Notes under the pieces: model-generated
What the model was told of the DNA's origin: nothing
What the model saw: the letters and a program-made list of their open reading frames with translations, nothing else
The model's database searches: none
Position numbers and translations under genes: made by a program
Source of the DNA: Streptomyces canus
GTDB taxonomy: Bacteria; Actinomycetota; Actinomycetes; Streptomycetales; Streptomycetaceae
Assembly (NCBI RefSeq): GCF_001514145.1
Contig: NZ_KQ948660.1
Coordinates: 287,040 to 351,039 of the forward strand
Direction of reading: 5' to 3'
DNA: 64,000 nucleotides
Shown: piece after piece, positions 42,522-51,325 of the stretch
Layout of the letters: each line of letters starts with the position of its first letter
Numbering within the stretch: position 1 is the first letter of the stretch

Positions 42522-43750
42522 TTCGGGCCGTCCCAGAGGCCGTCCGGGGTGAGGCCGAGCAGTTCGATGGCGTTGCCGCGGACGATCCGCTCCACCACGT
42601 CGGCGTCCAGGTGCCCCATCTGGGCCTCGCCGACCTCGCGGGACTTCGGCCAAGTGGAGTCGGAGTGGGGGTAGTCGGTCTCGTACAGCACGTTCCCCAC
42701 GCCGATCGCGTCGAGGTTCTTCAGGCCGAACGCGTCGTCGAAGAAGCAACCGTAGACATGCTCGGTGAAGAGCTCGGACGGCGGGCGGTGGACCTTGTCG
42801 GCGACGCCGCCCCAGCCGCGGTTCTCCTCCCAGACGACGTCGGCGCGCTCCAGGATGTAGGGGATCCAGCCGATCTGGCCTTCCGCGTACATCACCTTGA
42901 GGTTCGGGAAGCGCTCGAACTTGCCGCTCATCAGCCAGTCGACCATCGAGAAGCAGCAGTTGGCGAAGGTGATCGTGGAGCCGACGGCGGGCGGGGCGTC
43001 GGCGGAGGTGGACGGCATACGGCTGCTGGAGCCGATGTGCATCGAGATGACCGTGCCGGTCTCGTCGCAGGCGGCGAGGAAGGGGTCCCAGTCGTCGGAG
43101 TGGACGGAGGGCAGGCCCAGGTGCGGGGGTATCTCGGAGAAGGCGACGGCGCGCACGCCTCGGGCGGCGTTGCGGCGGACCTCGGCGGCGGCCAACTCGG
43201 CGTCCCAGAGCGGGATGAGGGTGAGCGGTATGAGCCGGCCCTGCGCGTCGGGGCCGCACCACTCCTCCACCATCCAGTCGTTGTAGGCCTGGACGCAGAG
43301 CAGGCCCAGTTCGTGGTCCTTGGCCTCGGTGAAGGTCTGGCCGCAGAAGCGCGGGAAGGTCGGGAAGCAGACGGCCGACTGGACGTGGTTGACGTCCATG
43401 TCGGCGAGGCGGGCGGGAACGTCGTACGACCCCGGGCGCATCTGCTCGTAGGTGATGACCTCCAGCTTGATCTCGTCCCTGCTGTAGCCGACCGCCGTGT
43501 CGAGTCGGGTGAGGGGGCGCTGGAGTCCCTCGTACAGCCACCAGTCGCCCAGGGGTCCGTCGTCCCCGGGGGCACCCATCACGGGCTTGAAGCGGCCGCC
43601 CAGGAAGCTGATCTCCTTGAGCGGGGCGCGGACGATGCGGGGGCCGGTGTCGAGGTACTTCTTCGGGAGCCGGTTCTGCCAGACGTCGGAGGGCTCCACC
43701 GTGTGGTCGTCGACGGAGATGATCTTCGGAAGTGCCGTCGTGGTCTCCAT
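42518..43750 (-). CDS. Amidohydrolase family 2 (ACMSD-like) metal-dependent hydrolase or decarboxylase
   Basis: 410 residues from ATG 43750 (GTG 43759 is also in frame). The fold is seen in IISVDDHTVEPSDVWQNRLP (DHxxEP variant of the metal motif), LADMDVNHVQSAVCFPTF, ISMHIGSSS (His), and the late NVLYETDYPHSDSTWP (Asp-x-x-His). Relatives decarboxylate or hydrolyse ring carboxylates, for example ACMSD and gamma-resorcylate decarboxylase. No strong ribosome site is visible, and operator D is only 21 bp away, so the transcript may be leaderless. It heads the operon amidohydrolase - LLM - SDR. Confidence 0.9.
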   Translation of the reverse strand: METTTALPKIISVDDHTVEPSDVWQNRLPKKYLDTGPRIVRAPLKEISFLGGRFKPVMGAPGDDGPLGDWWLYEGLQRPLTRLDTAVGYSRDEIKLEVITYEQMRPGSYDVPARLADMDVNHVQSAVCFPTFPRFCGQTFTEAKDHELGLLCVQAYNDWMVEEWCGPDAQGRLIPLTLIPLWDAELAAAEVRRNAARGVRAVAFSEIPPHLGLPSVHSDDWDPFLAACDETGTVISMHIGSSSRMPSTSADAPPAVGSTITFANCCFSMVDWLMSGKFERFPNLKVMYAEGQIGWIPYILERADVVWEENRGWGGVADKVHRPPSELFTEHVYGCFFDDAFGLKNLDAIGVGNVLYETDYPHSDSTWPKSREVGEAQMGHLDADVVERIVRGNAIELLGLTPDGLWDGPK

Positions 43751-43770
43751 GGCGCTCACGGTAGCGCCGA

Positions 43771-43787
43771 TCTGACGGTCCGTCAGC
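43771..43787. promoter_or_regulatory. Inverted-repeat operator D
   Basis: TCTGACG-GTC-CGTCAGC, 21 bp upstream of the amidohydrolase ATG, probably overlapping the promoter or the transcript start. Confidence 0.75.
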
Positions 43788-43958
43788 TGGGTGGACGGCG
43801 GCCGATGACGACGGTTCCTGTGCGCAAGTGTGCGGAGAGAGAGTGAGGGCCTTGTGACTTACCGCGCGCCCATCTGTGATCAGCCTCTCCACAGCTGACG
43901 CATCCGCCATGGACAAGGCAAACTGACGGGGTTGTCAACAGGCCCTAGGGGGACGGCG

Positions 43959-46900
43959 ATGGACGGTGTACCGCGGGTGCCGAAGCAGAGGCGTCCGGGC
44001 TCCTCGGCGGGGGCCGGGGAGGACACGGGCTCCGTGACGGGGTCCGGGGGGTACGAGGTCCTCGCGGCGGGGATCGGGGAGGGCCCGGACCCCGCGAGCG
44101 GAGCCGTGCAACATGCGGGCCCCGTGGCGGGAGTCGGGGAGGGCCCGGGCTCCGCGGCGGAAGCCGGGCAACATGCGGGCCTCGCGGCGGGGGCCGGGAA
44201 GGACACGGGCTCCGCGGCCGGAGCCGCGACCGGAGTCGAGGAGGACACGGACCCCGCGCCGCGAGCCGGACAACACACCAGCCCCGTGGCGGGAGTCGGA
44301 GAGGACACGAACCCTGCGGCGGAAGCCGGGCAACACGCGGGCCCTGCGGCCGGAGCCGGGAAGGACACGGGCTCCGCGGCCGGAGCCGTGGCGGGAGTCG
44401 GGGAGGGCCCGGGCTCCGCGGCGGAAGCCGGGCAACATGCGGGCCTCGCGGCGGGGGCCGGTCAGCACACGAGCCCCGCGACCGGAGTCGAGGAGGACAC
44501 GAACCCTGCGCCGCGAACCGGACAACACACCAGCCCCGCGACCGGAGTCGGAGAGGACACGAACCCTGCGGCGGAAGCCGGGCAACACGCGGGCCCTGCG
44601 GCCGGAGCCGGGAAGGACACGGGCTCCGCGGCCGGAGCCGTGGCGGGAGTCGGGGAGGGCACCGGCCCCGTGGCGGGAGTCCGGCAACACACCAACCCCG
44701 CCACCGGATCCGAGCAGCACACCAACCCCGCGACGGCGCCCGCCCCGCTGCGGTTCAGTGTGCTCGGGCCGGTGCGGGCCCGGCGGGGTGAGGAGTTGTT
44801 GAACACCGGGTCGCCCCAGCAACGCGCCCTGCTTGCCGCCCTGTTGCTGCGGGAGGGACGTACCGCGACCGCCGCCGAGCTGATCGACGCCCTGTGGGGG
44901 GAGGAACCGCCCTCCCAGGCCCTGGCCGCCGTGCGCACGTACGCCTCCCGGCTCCGCAAGGTCCTCGACCCCGGGATCCTGGTCAGCGAGTCCACCGGGT
45001 ACGCGATCCGCGGGCTCGGCGAGGACGCGCTCGACCTCGCCGCCGCCCAGGAACTGGCCACCGAGGCGGAGAAGGCCCGCAGCGCCGGGGACCTGCGCCA
45101 TGCGCGGGACGCGCTGACCCGGGCGTTGGCCCTGTGGGACGGCGAGGTGCTCGCGGGAGTGCCGGGGCCGTACGCCGAGGCACAGCGCGTGCGCCTTCAG
45201 GAGTGGCGGCTGCAACTCCTGGAAACCCGCCTGGACATGGACCTGGAGCAGGGCTGCCACGCGGAGGCGGTCTCCGAACTCACCGCCCTCACCGCCGAAC
45301 ACCCCCTGCGCGAACGCCTGCGCGAGCTGCTCATGCTGGCCCTGTACCGCTCCGGCCGCCAGGCGGAGGCCCTCGCGGTCTACGCCGACACCCGCCGCCT
45401 GCTCGCCGACGAACTCGGCGTCGACCCCCGCCCCGGCCTGCGCGAACTCCAGCAGCGCATCCTCCGGGCCGACCCCGGCCTCGCGGCCCCCGCCTCCCCG
45501 CAGCCCGAACCGGTCGCCGCCCCCGTCCGCCCCGCACAACTCCCGGCCACCGTCCCCGACTTCACCGGACGCGCGGCCTTCGTCACCGAACTGAGCCAGG
45601 TGCTCGCCTCCGGATCCGAGGGCCACGTGATGGCGGTCTCCGCGCTGGCCGGCATCGGAGGCGTCGGCAAGACCACCCTCGCGGTGCACGTGGCCCACCA
45701 GTGCCGCGCGGCCTTCCCCGACGGGCAGCTCTACGTCGACCTCCAGGGCGCGGGCTCCCGGGCGGCCGAACCGGAGACGGTCCTCGGCGCCTTCCTCAGA
45801 GCCCTCGGCACCGCCGACTCCGCGATCCCGGACTCCCTCCAGGAGCGGTCCGCCCTGTACCGCTCGGTCCTCGACGGCCGCCGGGTCCTCGTCCTGCTCG
45901 ACAACGCGCGCGACGCGGCCCAGATACGGCCCCTGCTGCCGGGCACGGAAGGCTGCGCGGCCCTGGTGACCTCCCGGGTCCGCATGGTCGACCTCGCCGG
46001 AGCCCACCTGGTCGACCTGGACGTGATGTCCCCCGACGAGGCCCTCCAGCTGTTCACCAAGATCGTCGGCGAGGAACGGGTCGCCTCCGAGCGCAAGGCC
46101 GCCCTCGACGTGGTCGCCGCCTGCGGGTTCCTCCCGCTCGCCATCCGCATCGCCGCCTCCCGCCTGGCGGCCCGCCGCACCTGGACGGTCTCCGTCCTCG
46201 CGGCGAAGCTCGCCGACGAACGCCGCCGCCTCGACGAACTCCAGGCCGGCGACCTCGCGGTGAAGGCCACCTTCGAACTCGGCTACGGCCAGCTGGAGCC
46301 CGCCCAGGCCCGCGCCTTCCGCCTGCTGGGCCTCGCCGACGGCCCGGACATCTCGCTGGCCGCGGCCGCCGCGGTGCTGGATCTCCCCGCGGAGGACACC
46401 GAGGACCTCCTGGAGGCCCTGGTCGACACCTCCCTGCTGGAATCGGCGGCGCCCGGCCGCTACCGGTTCCACGATCTCGTACGGCTCTACGCGCGTGCGT
46501 GCGCCGAGCGGGACGAGTGGCCGCCCAGCGAGCGAGAGGCCGCGCTGTCGCGGCTGCTGGACTTCTATCTCGCGACCGCGGCGGCCGTGTACGCCATCGA
46601 GCGTCCCGGCGACCGGCTGGTGGAGCACCTGGAGGAGATCCGCTACCCCGGGCTGTCCTTCGAGGACCGCCACACCGCCCAGGACTGGCTGTACGCGGAG
46701 GCCAACGCCCTGCTCGCCTTCGTCCAGCAGTGCGCGAAGGGGGCCCTGCTGCGACGGGCGGTGGATCTGCTGTGGGTGGCGAAGGACCTGGCCGAGTCGG
46801 GGGCCAACTCCAAGCAGTACGAGGTCGCCGCCGTCGCCCTGCGGGACGCGGCCGACGCGGCGGACGACCCGCGCAGCCGCGCGCGTGCGCTCACCACGCT

Positions 46901-47639
46901 GACCAACGTCCATCTCGTCGCCGGCCGCTTCGAGCAGGCGGATGCGGAAGCCCGGCTGGCCATGGACCTCGCCCGCGCGGCGGACGACCTGGCGCCCCGT
47001 TGCTGGGCCGCCAACGACCGCGGGATCATCGCGCTCTACCAAGGGCGTCACCCCGAGGGCGAGGCGTACCTGCAGGAGGCCATCGAGAGCTTCCGGCTCG
47101 ACCGGAACCTCGCGGGCGAGGCCAGCGCGCTGTGCAACCTCTCCCGCATCCATCTGGCCATGGGGCAGAGCACCAGCGCCGTGGAGCTCGCCCAGCAGGG
47201 CATCGTCATCTACGACCGGCTGGGGCACGCGCTGCGCGGCGCGAACGGCCGGTACGCGCTGGGCCTGGCGCTCACCGGACAGGGGCGCCTGGACGCCGCC
47301 GTGGACCGGCTGACCGAGGCGCTCGAGGTCTTCCGTGACAGCCGACAGCGGCTGTGGGAGGGCATGACGCTCTTCCGGCTCGCCGAGGCGCACCTCGTCG
47401 GCCACCGGCCCGCGCAGGCCGCCGCCCTGACCGAGCAGGCCCTGGCCGTACTGCGGGGCATCGGCGGCGAGTGGCGGCGCGGCAACGTCCTCACCGTCCT
47501 CGGCCGCGCCCTCAGCGGGCTCGGGCAGCCCGGCCGGGCGGAGGCGTGCTGGCAGGAGGCGCTCGGTATCTTCGAGCAGCTGGGCTCGCCGGAGGCGGCC
47601 GACGTACGGCTCCTGCTCACCCCGTCGGCCACCGTGTAG
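43959..47639 (+). CDS. afsR: AfsR: SARP-type global regulator with NB-ARC and TPR domains
   Basis: 1,226 residues. Order of domains: repeat-rich extension (about 15-263), winged helix (LRFSVLGPVRARRGEELL) with bacterial transcriptional activation domain (to about 510), NB-ARC ATPase with P-loop GIGGVGKTTL (about 565), FHDLVRLYAR (about 837), then TPRs to the end. AfsR is phosphorylated by kinases such as AfsK and activates afsS, raising antibiotic production. ATG 43959 has GGGGGA upstream, and the first residues (MDGVPRVPKQRRPG) look like the normal AfsR start. S. coelicolor AfsR has 993 residues as I recall, so the repeat block accounts for the extra length. afsS lies 200 bp downstream. Confidence 0.93.
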   Translation: MDGVPRVPKQRRPGSSAGAGEDTGSVTGSGGYEVLAAGIGEGPDPASGAVQHAGPVAGVGEGPGSAAEAGQHAGLAAGAGKDTGSAAGAATGVEEDTDPAPRAGQHTSPVAGVGEDTNPAAEAGQHAGPAAGAGKDTGSAAGAVAGVGEGPGSAAEAGQHAGLAAGAGQHTSPATGVEEDTNPAPRTGQHTSPATGVGEDTNPAAEAGQHAGPAAGAGKDTGSAAGAVAGVGEGTGPVAGVRQHTNPATGSEQHTNPATAPAPLRFSVLGPVRARRGEELLNTGSPQQRALLAALLLREGRTATAAELIDALWGEEPPSQALAAVRTYASRLRKVLDPGILVSESTGYAIRGLGEDALDLAAAQELATEAEKARSAGDLRHARDALTRALALWDGEVLAGVPGPYAEAQRVRLQEWRLQLLETRLDMDLEQGCHAEAVSELTALTAEHPLRERLRELLMLALYRSGRQAEALAVYADTRRLLADELGVDPRPGLRELQQRILRADPGLAAPASPQPEPVAAPVRPAQLPATVPDFTGRAAFVTELSQVLASGSEGHVMAVSALAGIGGVGKTTLAVHVAHQCRAAFPDGQLYVDLQGAGSRAAEPETVLGAFLRALGTADSAIPDSLQERSALYRSVLDGRRVLVLLDNARDAAQIRPLLPGTEGCAALVTSRVRMVDLAGAHLVDLDVMSPDEALQLFTKIVGEERVASERKAALDVVAACGFLPLAIRIAASRLAARRTWTVSVLAAKLADERRRLDELQAGDLAVKATFELGYGQLEPAQARAFRLLGLADGPDISLAAAAAVLDLPAEDTEDLLEALVDTSLLESAAPGRYRFHDLVRLYARACAERDEWPPSEREAALSRLLDFYLATAAAVYAIERPGDRLVEHLEEIRYPGLSFEDRHTAQDWLYAEANALLAFVQQCAKGALLRRAVDLLWVAKDLAESGANSKQYEVAAVALRDAADAADDPRSRARALTTLTNVHLVAGRFEQADAEARLAMDLARAADDLAPRCWAANDRGIIALYQGRHPEGEAYLQEAIESFRLDRNLAGEASALCNLSRIHLAMGQSTSAVELAQQGIVIYDRLGHALRGANGRYALGLALTGQGRLDAAVDRLTEALEVFRDSRQRLWEGMTLFRLAEAHLVGHRPAQAAALTEQALAVLRGIGGEWRRGNVLTVLGRALSGLGQPGRAEACWQEALGIFEQLGSPEAADVRLLLTPSATV
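44292..44660 (+). repeat. Long direct repeats encoding AfsR N-terminal decapeptides
   Basis: The 117-bp segment 44292-44408 is identical to 44544-44660 (offset 252 bp). A second pair of about 73 bp starts at 44124 and 44388 (offset 264 bp). They are built from roughly 30-bp units coding for ten-residue motifs such as AGVGEGPGSA, AEAGQHAGLA and AGAGKDTGSA. The whole repeat tract runs from about 44000 to 44745 and keeps frame. Confidence 0.9.
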
Positions 47640-47657
47640 GGCGCCCGGCGGACCGGC

Positions 47658-47690
47658 GTTCATCGTTCGTTTATCGCCGCACGGCACCCT
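47658..47690 (+). promoter_or_regulatory. Probable afsS promoter with AfsR/PhoP direct-repeat site
   Basis: GTTCATC (47658-47664) and GTTTATC (47669-47675) are direct repeats 11 bp apart, the spacing used by SARP regulators and PhoP boxes. CACCCT at 47685-47690, nine bases on, could be the -10. In S. coelicolor AfsR and PhoP compete at the afsS promoter (recalled literature). Confidence 0.7.
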
Positions 47691-47769
47691 CAGGTTGTCG
47701 ATCCGTCGCGTCGGGGGGCAGACGGGTCAGCGGTGGTCTCCATCGCTAGGGTTACCGACCCTGACATGA

Positions 47770-47803
47770 CCGCCCGGCGACCCTCGGGGGAGTCGCCGGG
47801 CGG
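47770..47803 (+). terminator. GC-rich hairpin in the afsS leader
   Basis: A perfect 12-bp stem (47770-47781 with 47792-47803) and 10-nt loop end 36 bp before the afsS start. If transcription starts near 47697 this lies in the 5' UTR, so it may be an attenuator or an afsR terminator that also affects afsS. Confidence 0.55.
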
Positions 47804-47839
47804 GCTTCGCCCATCACACAAACGGGAGAGTCACCACCC

Positions 47840-48025
47840 ATGAGTGCAACCGAGAAGCAGGACGGCACGGTCAAGCCGCTCGACAACCACGCCACGGGGA
47901 CCGAGGACGAGGTCAAGCCGCTCGACAACCACGCCACCGGCGCCGAGAAGGTCGTCACCCTGGCCGCCGGTACGGACGGCACGGTCAAGCCGCTCGACAA
48001 CCACGCCACGGACGAGAAGGCCTGA
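47840..48025 (+). CDS. afsS: AfsS: small activator of secondary metabolism
   Basis: 61 residues from ATG 47840, with GGGAGAG upstream. It contains three copies of VKPLDNHAT(G/D) at residues 11-20, 25-34 and 49-58, the hallmark of AfsS (AfsR2). The protein is small, acidic and hydrophilic. In S. coelicolor and S. lividans it raises actinorhodin and undecylprodigiosin production through pathway activators, by an unclear mechanism. It lies just downstream of afsR, as in other streptomycetes, and should be the direct AfsR target through the repeat site at 47658. Confidence 0.92.
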   Translation: MSATEKQDGTVKPLDNHATGTEDEVKPLDNHATGAEKVVTLAAGTDGTVKPLDNHATDEKA

Positions 48026-48108
48026 CAAGGACTTACCTCGCACGGGGATCGGCCGCGGCGGCGCGGAGGGGGAGCCGTCGCGGCCGAGGCATGTCCGGGC
48101 CGGCCCGC

Positions 48109-49659
48109 TCAGGACCGGCGCAGCTCCCCCTTCACCACCTTCCCGCTCGCGTTCCGCGGCAGCGTCGTCACGAACTCCACGGTCCTGGGCACCTTGTAGT
48201 TCGCCATCTCGCGGCGGGCCCAGGCGATGAGGTCGTCGGCGGTGAGGACCGAGCCCGGGCGGCGGACCACGTACGCCCTGCCGACCTCGCCGAGCCGTGC
48301 GTCCGGCACGCCGACGACCGCCACGTCGGCCACGGCCGGGTGCAGCCCGAGGAGTTGCTCTATCTCCGCCGGGTAGGCGTTGAAGCCGCCCACGATGAAC
48401 ATGTCCTTCAGCCGGTCGGTGATCCGCAGGTTGCCCGCCGCGTCCAGGACGCCGATGTCACCCGTGCGCAGCCAGCCGTCCTCCGTCACGGCCTCCGCGG
48501 TGGCCGCCTCGTCCTCGTAGTAGCCGCGCATCACGTTGAAGCCGCGGACCAGGACCTCGCCGGGCTCGCCGGCCGGCGCCTCGACCCGCACCTCCGTCCC
48601 GGGGATGGCCCGCCCGGACGTCGACGCGATCACCGGCAGCGGGTCGCCGCTCCGGCACATCGTCACGATGCCGCTCGCCTCCGAGAGGCCGTACGCGGTC
48701 AGGACCGTCTCCACGCCCAGCTCGCCGTGCAGTTGCTCGACCAAACGCAACGGCACCACGGCCGCGCCCGTCACCACCAAGCGCAGGGCGGACAGGTCGT
48801 AGGAGGACCGCGCCGGATGGTCGAGGAGCGACTGGTGGAGGGTCGGTGGGCCCGGCAGTACCGAGACCCGTTCCGCCGCGATGTTCGCCAGCACGGTGTC
48901 GACGTTGAACACCGACTGCGGGATCATCGTCGCCCCGCGCATCAGACAGGCGATCACGCCGGCCTTGTAGCCGAAGGTGTGGAAGAAGGGGTTCACGATC
49001 AGGTAGCGGTCGCCCTGCCGCAGTCCGGCCAGATCGCACCAGACGTCGTACGCCCGCAAGGTCTGCTCGTGGGTGATCACCGCGCCCTTGGGGCGGCCGG
49101 TGGTCCCGGAGGTGAAGACGATGTCCGAGGGCCAGGACCCCTCGACCGCCGAGGCCCTGGCCCGCACCTCGGCCTGACCGACCCCGTCCCCGCTCGCCAG
49201 GAAGTCCTTCCAGGTACGGAAGTCCGCCGGGGCGTCGTCCGACAGCACCACCACCTGCTCCAGCTCCGGCAGTGCCGGCCCCTCCGCGACCGCCCGGCGC
49301 AGGGACGCCACGTACGACGTGCCCAGGAAGGTGCCGGTCACGAACAGCAGCCGGGTCCCGCTCCGGCGCAGCACATCCGCCGCCTCGGCGCCCTTGAAGC
49401 GGGTGTTGAGGGGCACCAGGACCGCGCCCGCCGACACCGCGCCCAGCGCCGCGACCATCCAGTCCAGGGAGTTGGGGGCCCAGACCGCCACCCGGTCGCC
49501 CGGCCGCACGCCGTTCGCGATGCACGCGGCCGCCGCCCGCTCCACGCGGGCGCCCAACTCGCCGTACGTGACCCGGTTCCGGCCCTCCACGACCGCCTCC
49601 GCGGCGGCGTACCGCTCCGCGGCCCGGGCCACCAGCTCCGGGATGCTCCGCCACTCCAC
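48109..49659 (-). CDS. Acyl-CoA synthetase (AMP-binding, FadD3/FadD17-like)
   Basis: 516 residues. GTG 49659 has GGGGAGG five bases upstream. ANL-family motifs are complete: the P-loop IVFTSGTTGRPKGAVITHEQ, AYGLSEASGI, GYYEDEAAT, DGWLRTGDIG, DRLKDMFIVGGFNAYPAEIE and the catalytic Lys in PRNASGKVVKGEL. It activates a carboxylic acid to its CoA thioester using ATP. Length and sequence style fit actinobacterial enzymes that act on ring-derived or branched acids rather than plain long-chain fatty acids; this is inference. Operator E1 is 31 bp upstream. It is divergent from the thiolase operon. Confidence 0.93.
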   Translation of the reverse strand: MEWRSIPELVARAAERYAAAEAVVEGRNRVTYGELGARVERAAAACIANGVRPGDRVAVWAPNSLDWMVAALGAVSAGAVLVPLNTRFKGAEAADVLRRSGTRLLFVTGTFLGTSYVASLRRAVAEGPALPELEQVVVLSDDAPADFRTWKDFLASGDGVGQAEVRARASAVEGSWPSDIVFTSGTTGRPKGAVITHEQTLRAYDVWCDLAGLRQGDRYLIVNPFFHTFGYKAGVIACLMRGATMIPQSVFNVDTVLANIAAERVSVLPGPPTLHQSLLDHPARSSYDLSALRLVVTGAAVVPLRLVEQLHGELGVETVLTAYGLSEASGIVTMCRSGDPLPVIASTSGRAIPGTEVRVEAPAGEPGEVLVRGFNVMRGYYEDEAATAEAVTEDGWLRTGDIGVLDAAGNLRITDRLKDMFIVGGFNAYPAEIEQLLGLHPAVADVAVVGVPDARLGEVGRAYVVRRPGSVLTADDLIAWARREMANYKVPRTVEFVTTLPRNASGKVVKGELRRS

Positions 49660-49689
49660 ATCGGCCTCCCCGAAAGCGGAAACGCATTA

Positions 49690-49706
49690 GCTGACTACCC
49701 GTCAGA
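49690..49706. promoter_or_regulatory. Inverted-repeat operator E1 (acyl-CoA synthetase side)
   Basis: GCTGACT-ACC-CGTCAGA, 31 bp upstream of the synthetase start at 49659. Confidence 0.75.
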
Positions 49707-49716
49707 TTAGCTGTAG

Positions 49717-49733
49717 CCTGACGGGCTGTCAGC
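49717..49733. promoter_or_regulatory. Inverted-repeat operator E2 (thiolase side)
   Basis: CCTGACG-GGC-TGTCAGC, 31 bp upstream of the thiolase start at 49765. With E1 it gives each divergent promoter its own equally placed site. Confidence 0.75.
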
Positions 49734-49764
49734 AGGCCTCACAGTGTGCGGAGGTGCGTGCAGC

Positions 49765-50916
49765 GTGACCCTCAAGGACGCCACGGCGATCGTCGGTATC
49801 GGACGGACCCCGTTCGCCAAACGCCTCGCCGAGGACGAGAGAACCCTGGCCTGCCGGGCCGTTCTCGCCGCCCTCGACGACGCCGGGATCGCCCCCGGCG
49901 AGGTCGACGCCCTGGCCTCGTACACCATGGAGGAGACGGACGAGGTCGAGCTGGCCAAGGCCGTCGGCCTCGGTGACCTCACCTTCTTCAGCAAGGTCGG
50001 CTACGGCGGCGGCGGTTCGTGCGCCACGGTCGCGCATCTCGCGGCGGCGATCGCGAGCGGCCAGGCGAGCGTCGGCGTCGCCTGGCGGTCGCGGAAGCGC
50101 GGCTCGGGGCCCCGCCCCTGGACCAACACCACCGTCCAGCTCCCCACCCCGGCCCAGTGGACGAGACCCTTCGGTCTGCTCCGCCCCGCCGACGAGATCG
50201 CCATGCTCACCCGCCGCTACCTGCACGAGTACGGAGCCACCCGCGACCACCTCTTCAACGTCGCCCTCGCCTGCCGCAACCGCGCCAACCAGAACCCCGC
50301 CGCGATCATGTACGACCGTCCCCTGACCCGCGAGATGTACATGTCCTCCCGCTGGATCAGCGAACCCCTGTGCCTCTTCGACAACTGCCTCGAGACGGAC
50401 GGGGCACTGGCCTGTGTGCTGGTCGGCCGGGAGCGCGCCCGCGACTGCCCGAACACCCCCGTCTACGTCCACTCCGCCGCCCAGGGCCTGCCCGCCCAGC
50501 ACCACGGCATGGTCAACTACTGGAACGACGACCCGCTCACCGGCCCCGCCTGGACCGCCGCCCGGCACCTGTGGAAACACGCCGACTTCACCCCGCAGGA
50601 CGTCGACGTGGCGCAGATCTACGACGCGTTCACCTCCCTCGTCCCGCTGTCCCTGGAGGGCTACGGATTCTGCGGTCGCGGAGAGGGCGGTTCCTTCACG
50701 GAGGGCGGGGCCCTGGAGATCGGCGGACGGCTGCCGATCAACACCTCCGGCGGGGGGCTGTCCGAGGCCTACGTGCACGGCTTCAACCTCATCGACGAGG
50801 GCGTACGGCAACTACGCGGGACCAGCACCGCCCAGGTACCGGACGCCACCACCTGCCTCGTCACCGCCGGCGAGGGCGTCCCCACCTCCGCCCTGCTGCT
50901 GACCAACAGGAGCTGA
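49765..50916 (+). CDS. Thiolase-fold lipid-transfer protein (Ltp-like acetyl-CoA acyltransferase or aldolase)
   Basis: 383 residues; GTG 49765 is preferred (GGAGG ten bases upstream), GTG 49744 is also in frame. The thiolase-like core includes AIVGIGRTPFAKR, KVGYGGGGSCATVAHLAAAI (Cys at the usual nucleophile region), DVAQIYDAFTSLVPLSLEGYGFC and the C-terminal LPINTSGGGLSEAYVHG, where the His of thiolases is expected. SCP2-type thiolases of this group work with a DUF35 partner, as in the Ltp2 side-chain retro-aldolase of steroid degraders; the next gene is such a partner. It probably cleaves a C-C bond in a beta-keto- or beta-hydroxyacyl-CoA. Confidence 0.9.
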   Translation: MTLKDATAIVGIGRTPFAKRLAEDERTLACRAVLAALDDAGIAPGEVDALASYTMEETDEVELAKAVGLGDLTFFSKVGYGGGGSCATVAHLAAAIASGQASVGVAWRSRKRGSGPRPWTNTTVQLPTPAQWTRPFGLLRPADEIAMLTRRYLHEYGATRDHLFNVALACRNRANQNPAAIMYDRPLTREMYMSSRWISEPLCLFDNCLETDGALACVLVGRERARDCPNTPVYVHSAAQGLPAQHHGMVNYWNDDPLTGPAWTAARHLWKHADFTPQDVDVAQIYDAFTSLVPLSLEGYGFCGRGEGGSFTEGGALEIGGRLPINTSGGGLSEAYVHGFNLIDEGVRQLRGTSTAQVPDATTCLVTAGEGVPTSALLLTNRS

Positions 50917-50917
50917 C

Positions 50918-51325
50918 ATGCTCGAACCGGTGAAGGACACCACGGGCGCCCCCTTCTGGGATTACGCCGCCCGGGGTGAACTGCGCGTCCAGGCCTGCGC
51001 CGACTGCGGGGAACTCCGCTTTCCGCCCCGTCCCTGCTGCCCGCACTGCCGGTCGTTCGCCGAGGAGTGGCGCCCGGTCTCGGGGCGCGGCCGCGTCTGG
51101 TCCTACGTCGTCCCCCACCCACCCCTCCTGCCCGACTACGCGGCGCAGGCGCCGTACAACGTGGTCGTCGTCGAGTTGGAGGAGGCTCCTCGGATACGGC
51201 TGGTCGGGAATCTGGTCACCGCGGCCGGGGCACCGCTGGACTCCCTCGATCCGGGCCGGATCCGGATCGGCGCCCGGGTGCACGTGGTGTTCGCCGACGG
51301 GCTTCCGCAGTGGGTGCTGTCGTGA
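50918..51325 (+). CDS. Zn-ribbon/OB-fold DUF35 protein, partner of the thiolase-fold protein
   Basis: 135 residues starting one base after the thiolase stop. The rubredoxin-like zinc ribbon CADC...CCPHC (about residues 26-45) is followed by an OB fold (GRVWSYVVPHPPLLPDY, NVVVVELEEAPRIRLVGNLV). DUF35 proteins bind acyl-CoA and form stable complexes with thiolase-fold enzymes encoded beside them. The stop overlaps the start of the hydratase gene (GTGA). Confidence 0.93.
   Translation: MLEPVKDTTGAPFWDYAARGELRVQACADCGELRFPPRPCCPHCRSFAEEWRPVSGRGRVWSYVVPHPPLLPDYAAQAPYNVVVVELEEAPRIRLVGNLVTAAGAPLDSLDPGRIRIGARVHVVFADGLPQWVLS

Noticed and set aside
43922..43938. CTGAC...GTCA arrangement just before afsR, resembling the regulon operator
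   Set aside because: The two halves are six bases apart instead of five and the right half is GTCAA, so symmetry is lost. I do not place afsR in the regulon on this basis.
44000..44745. CRISPR-like periodic repeats
   Set aside because: The repeats are in-frame coding repeats within afsR, with no unique spacers and no cas genes nearby.
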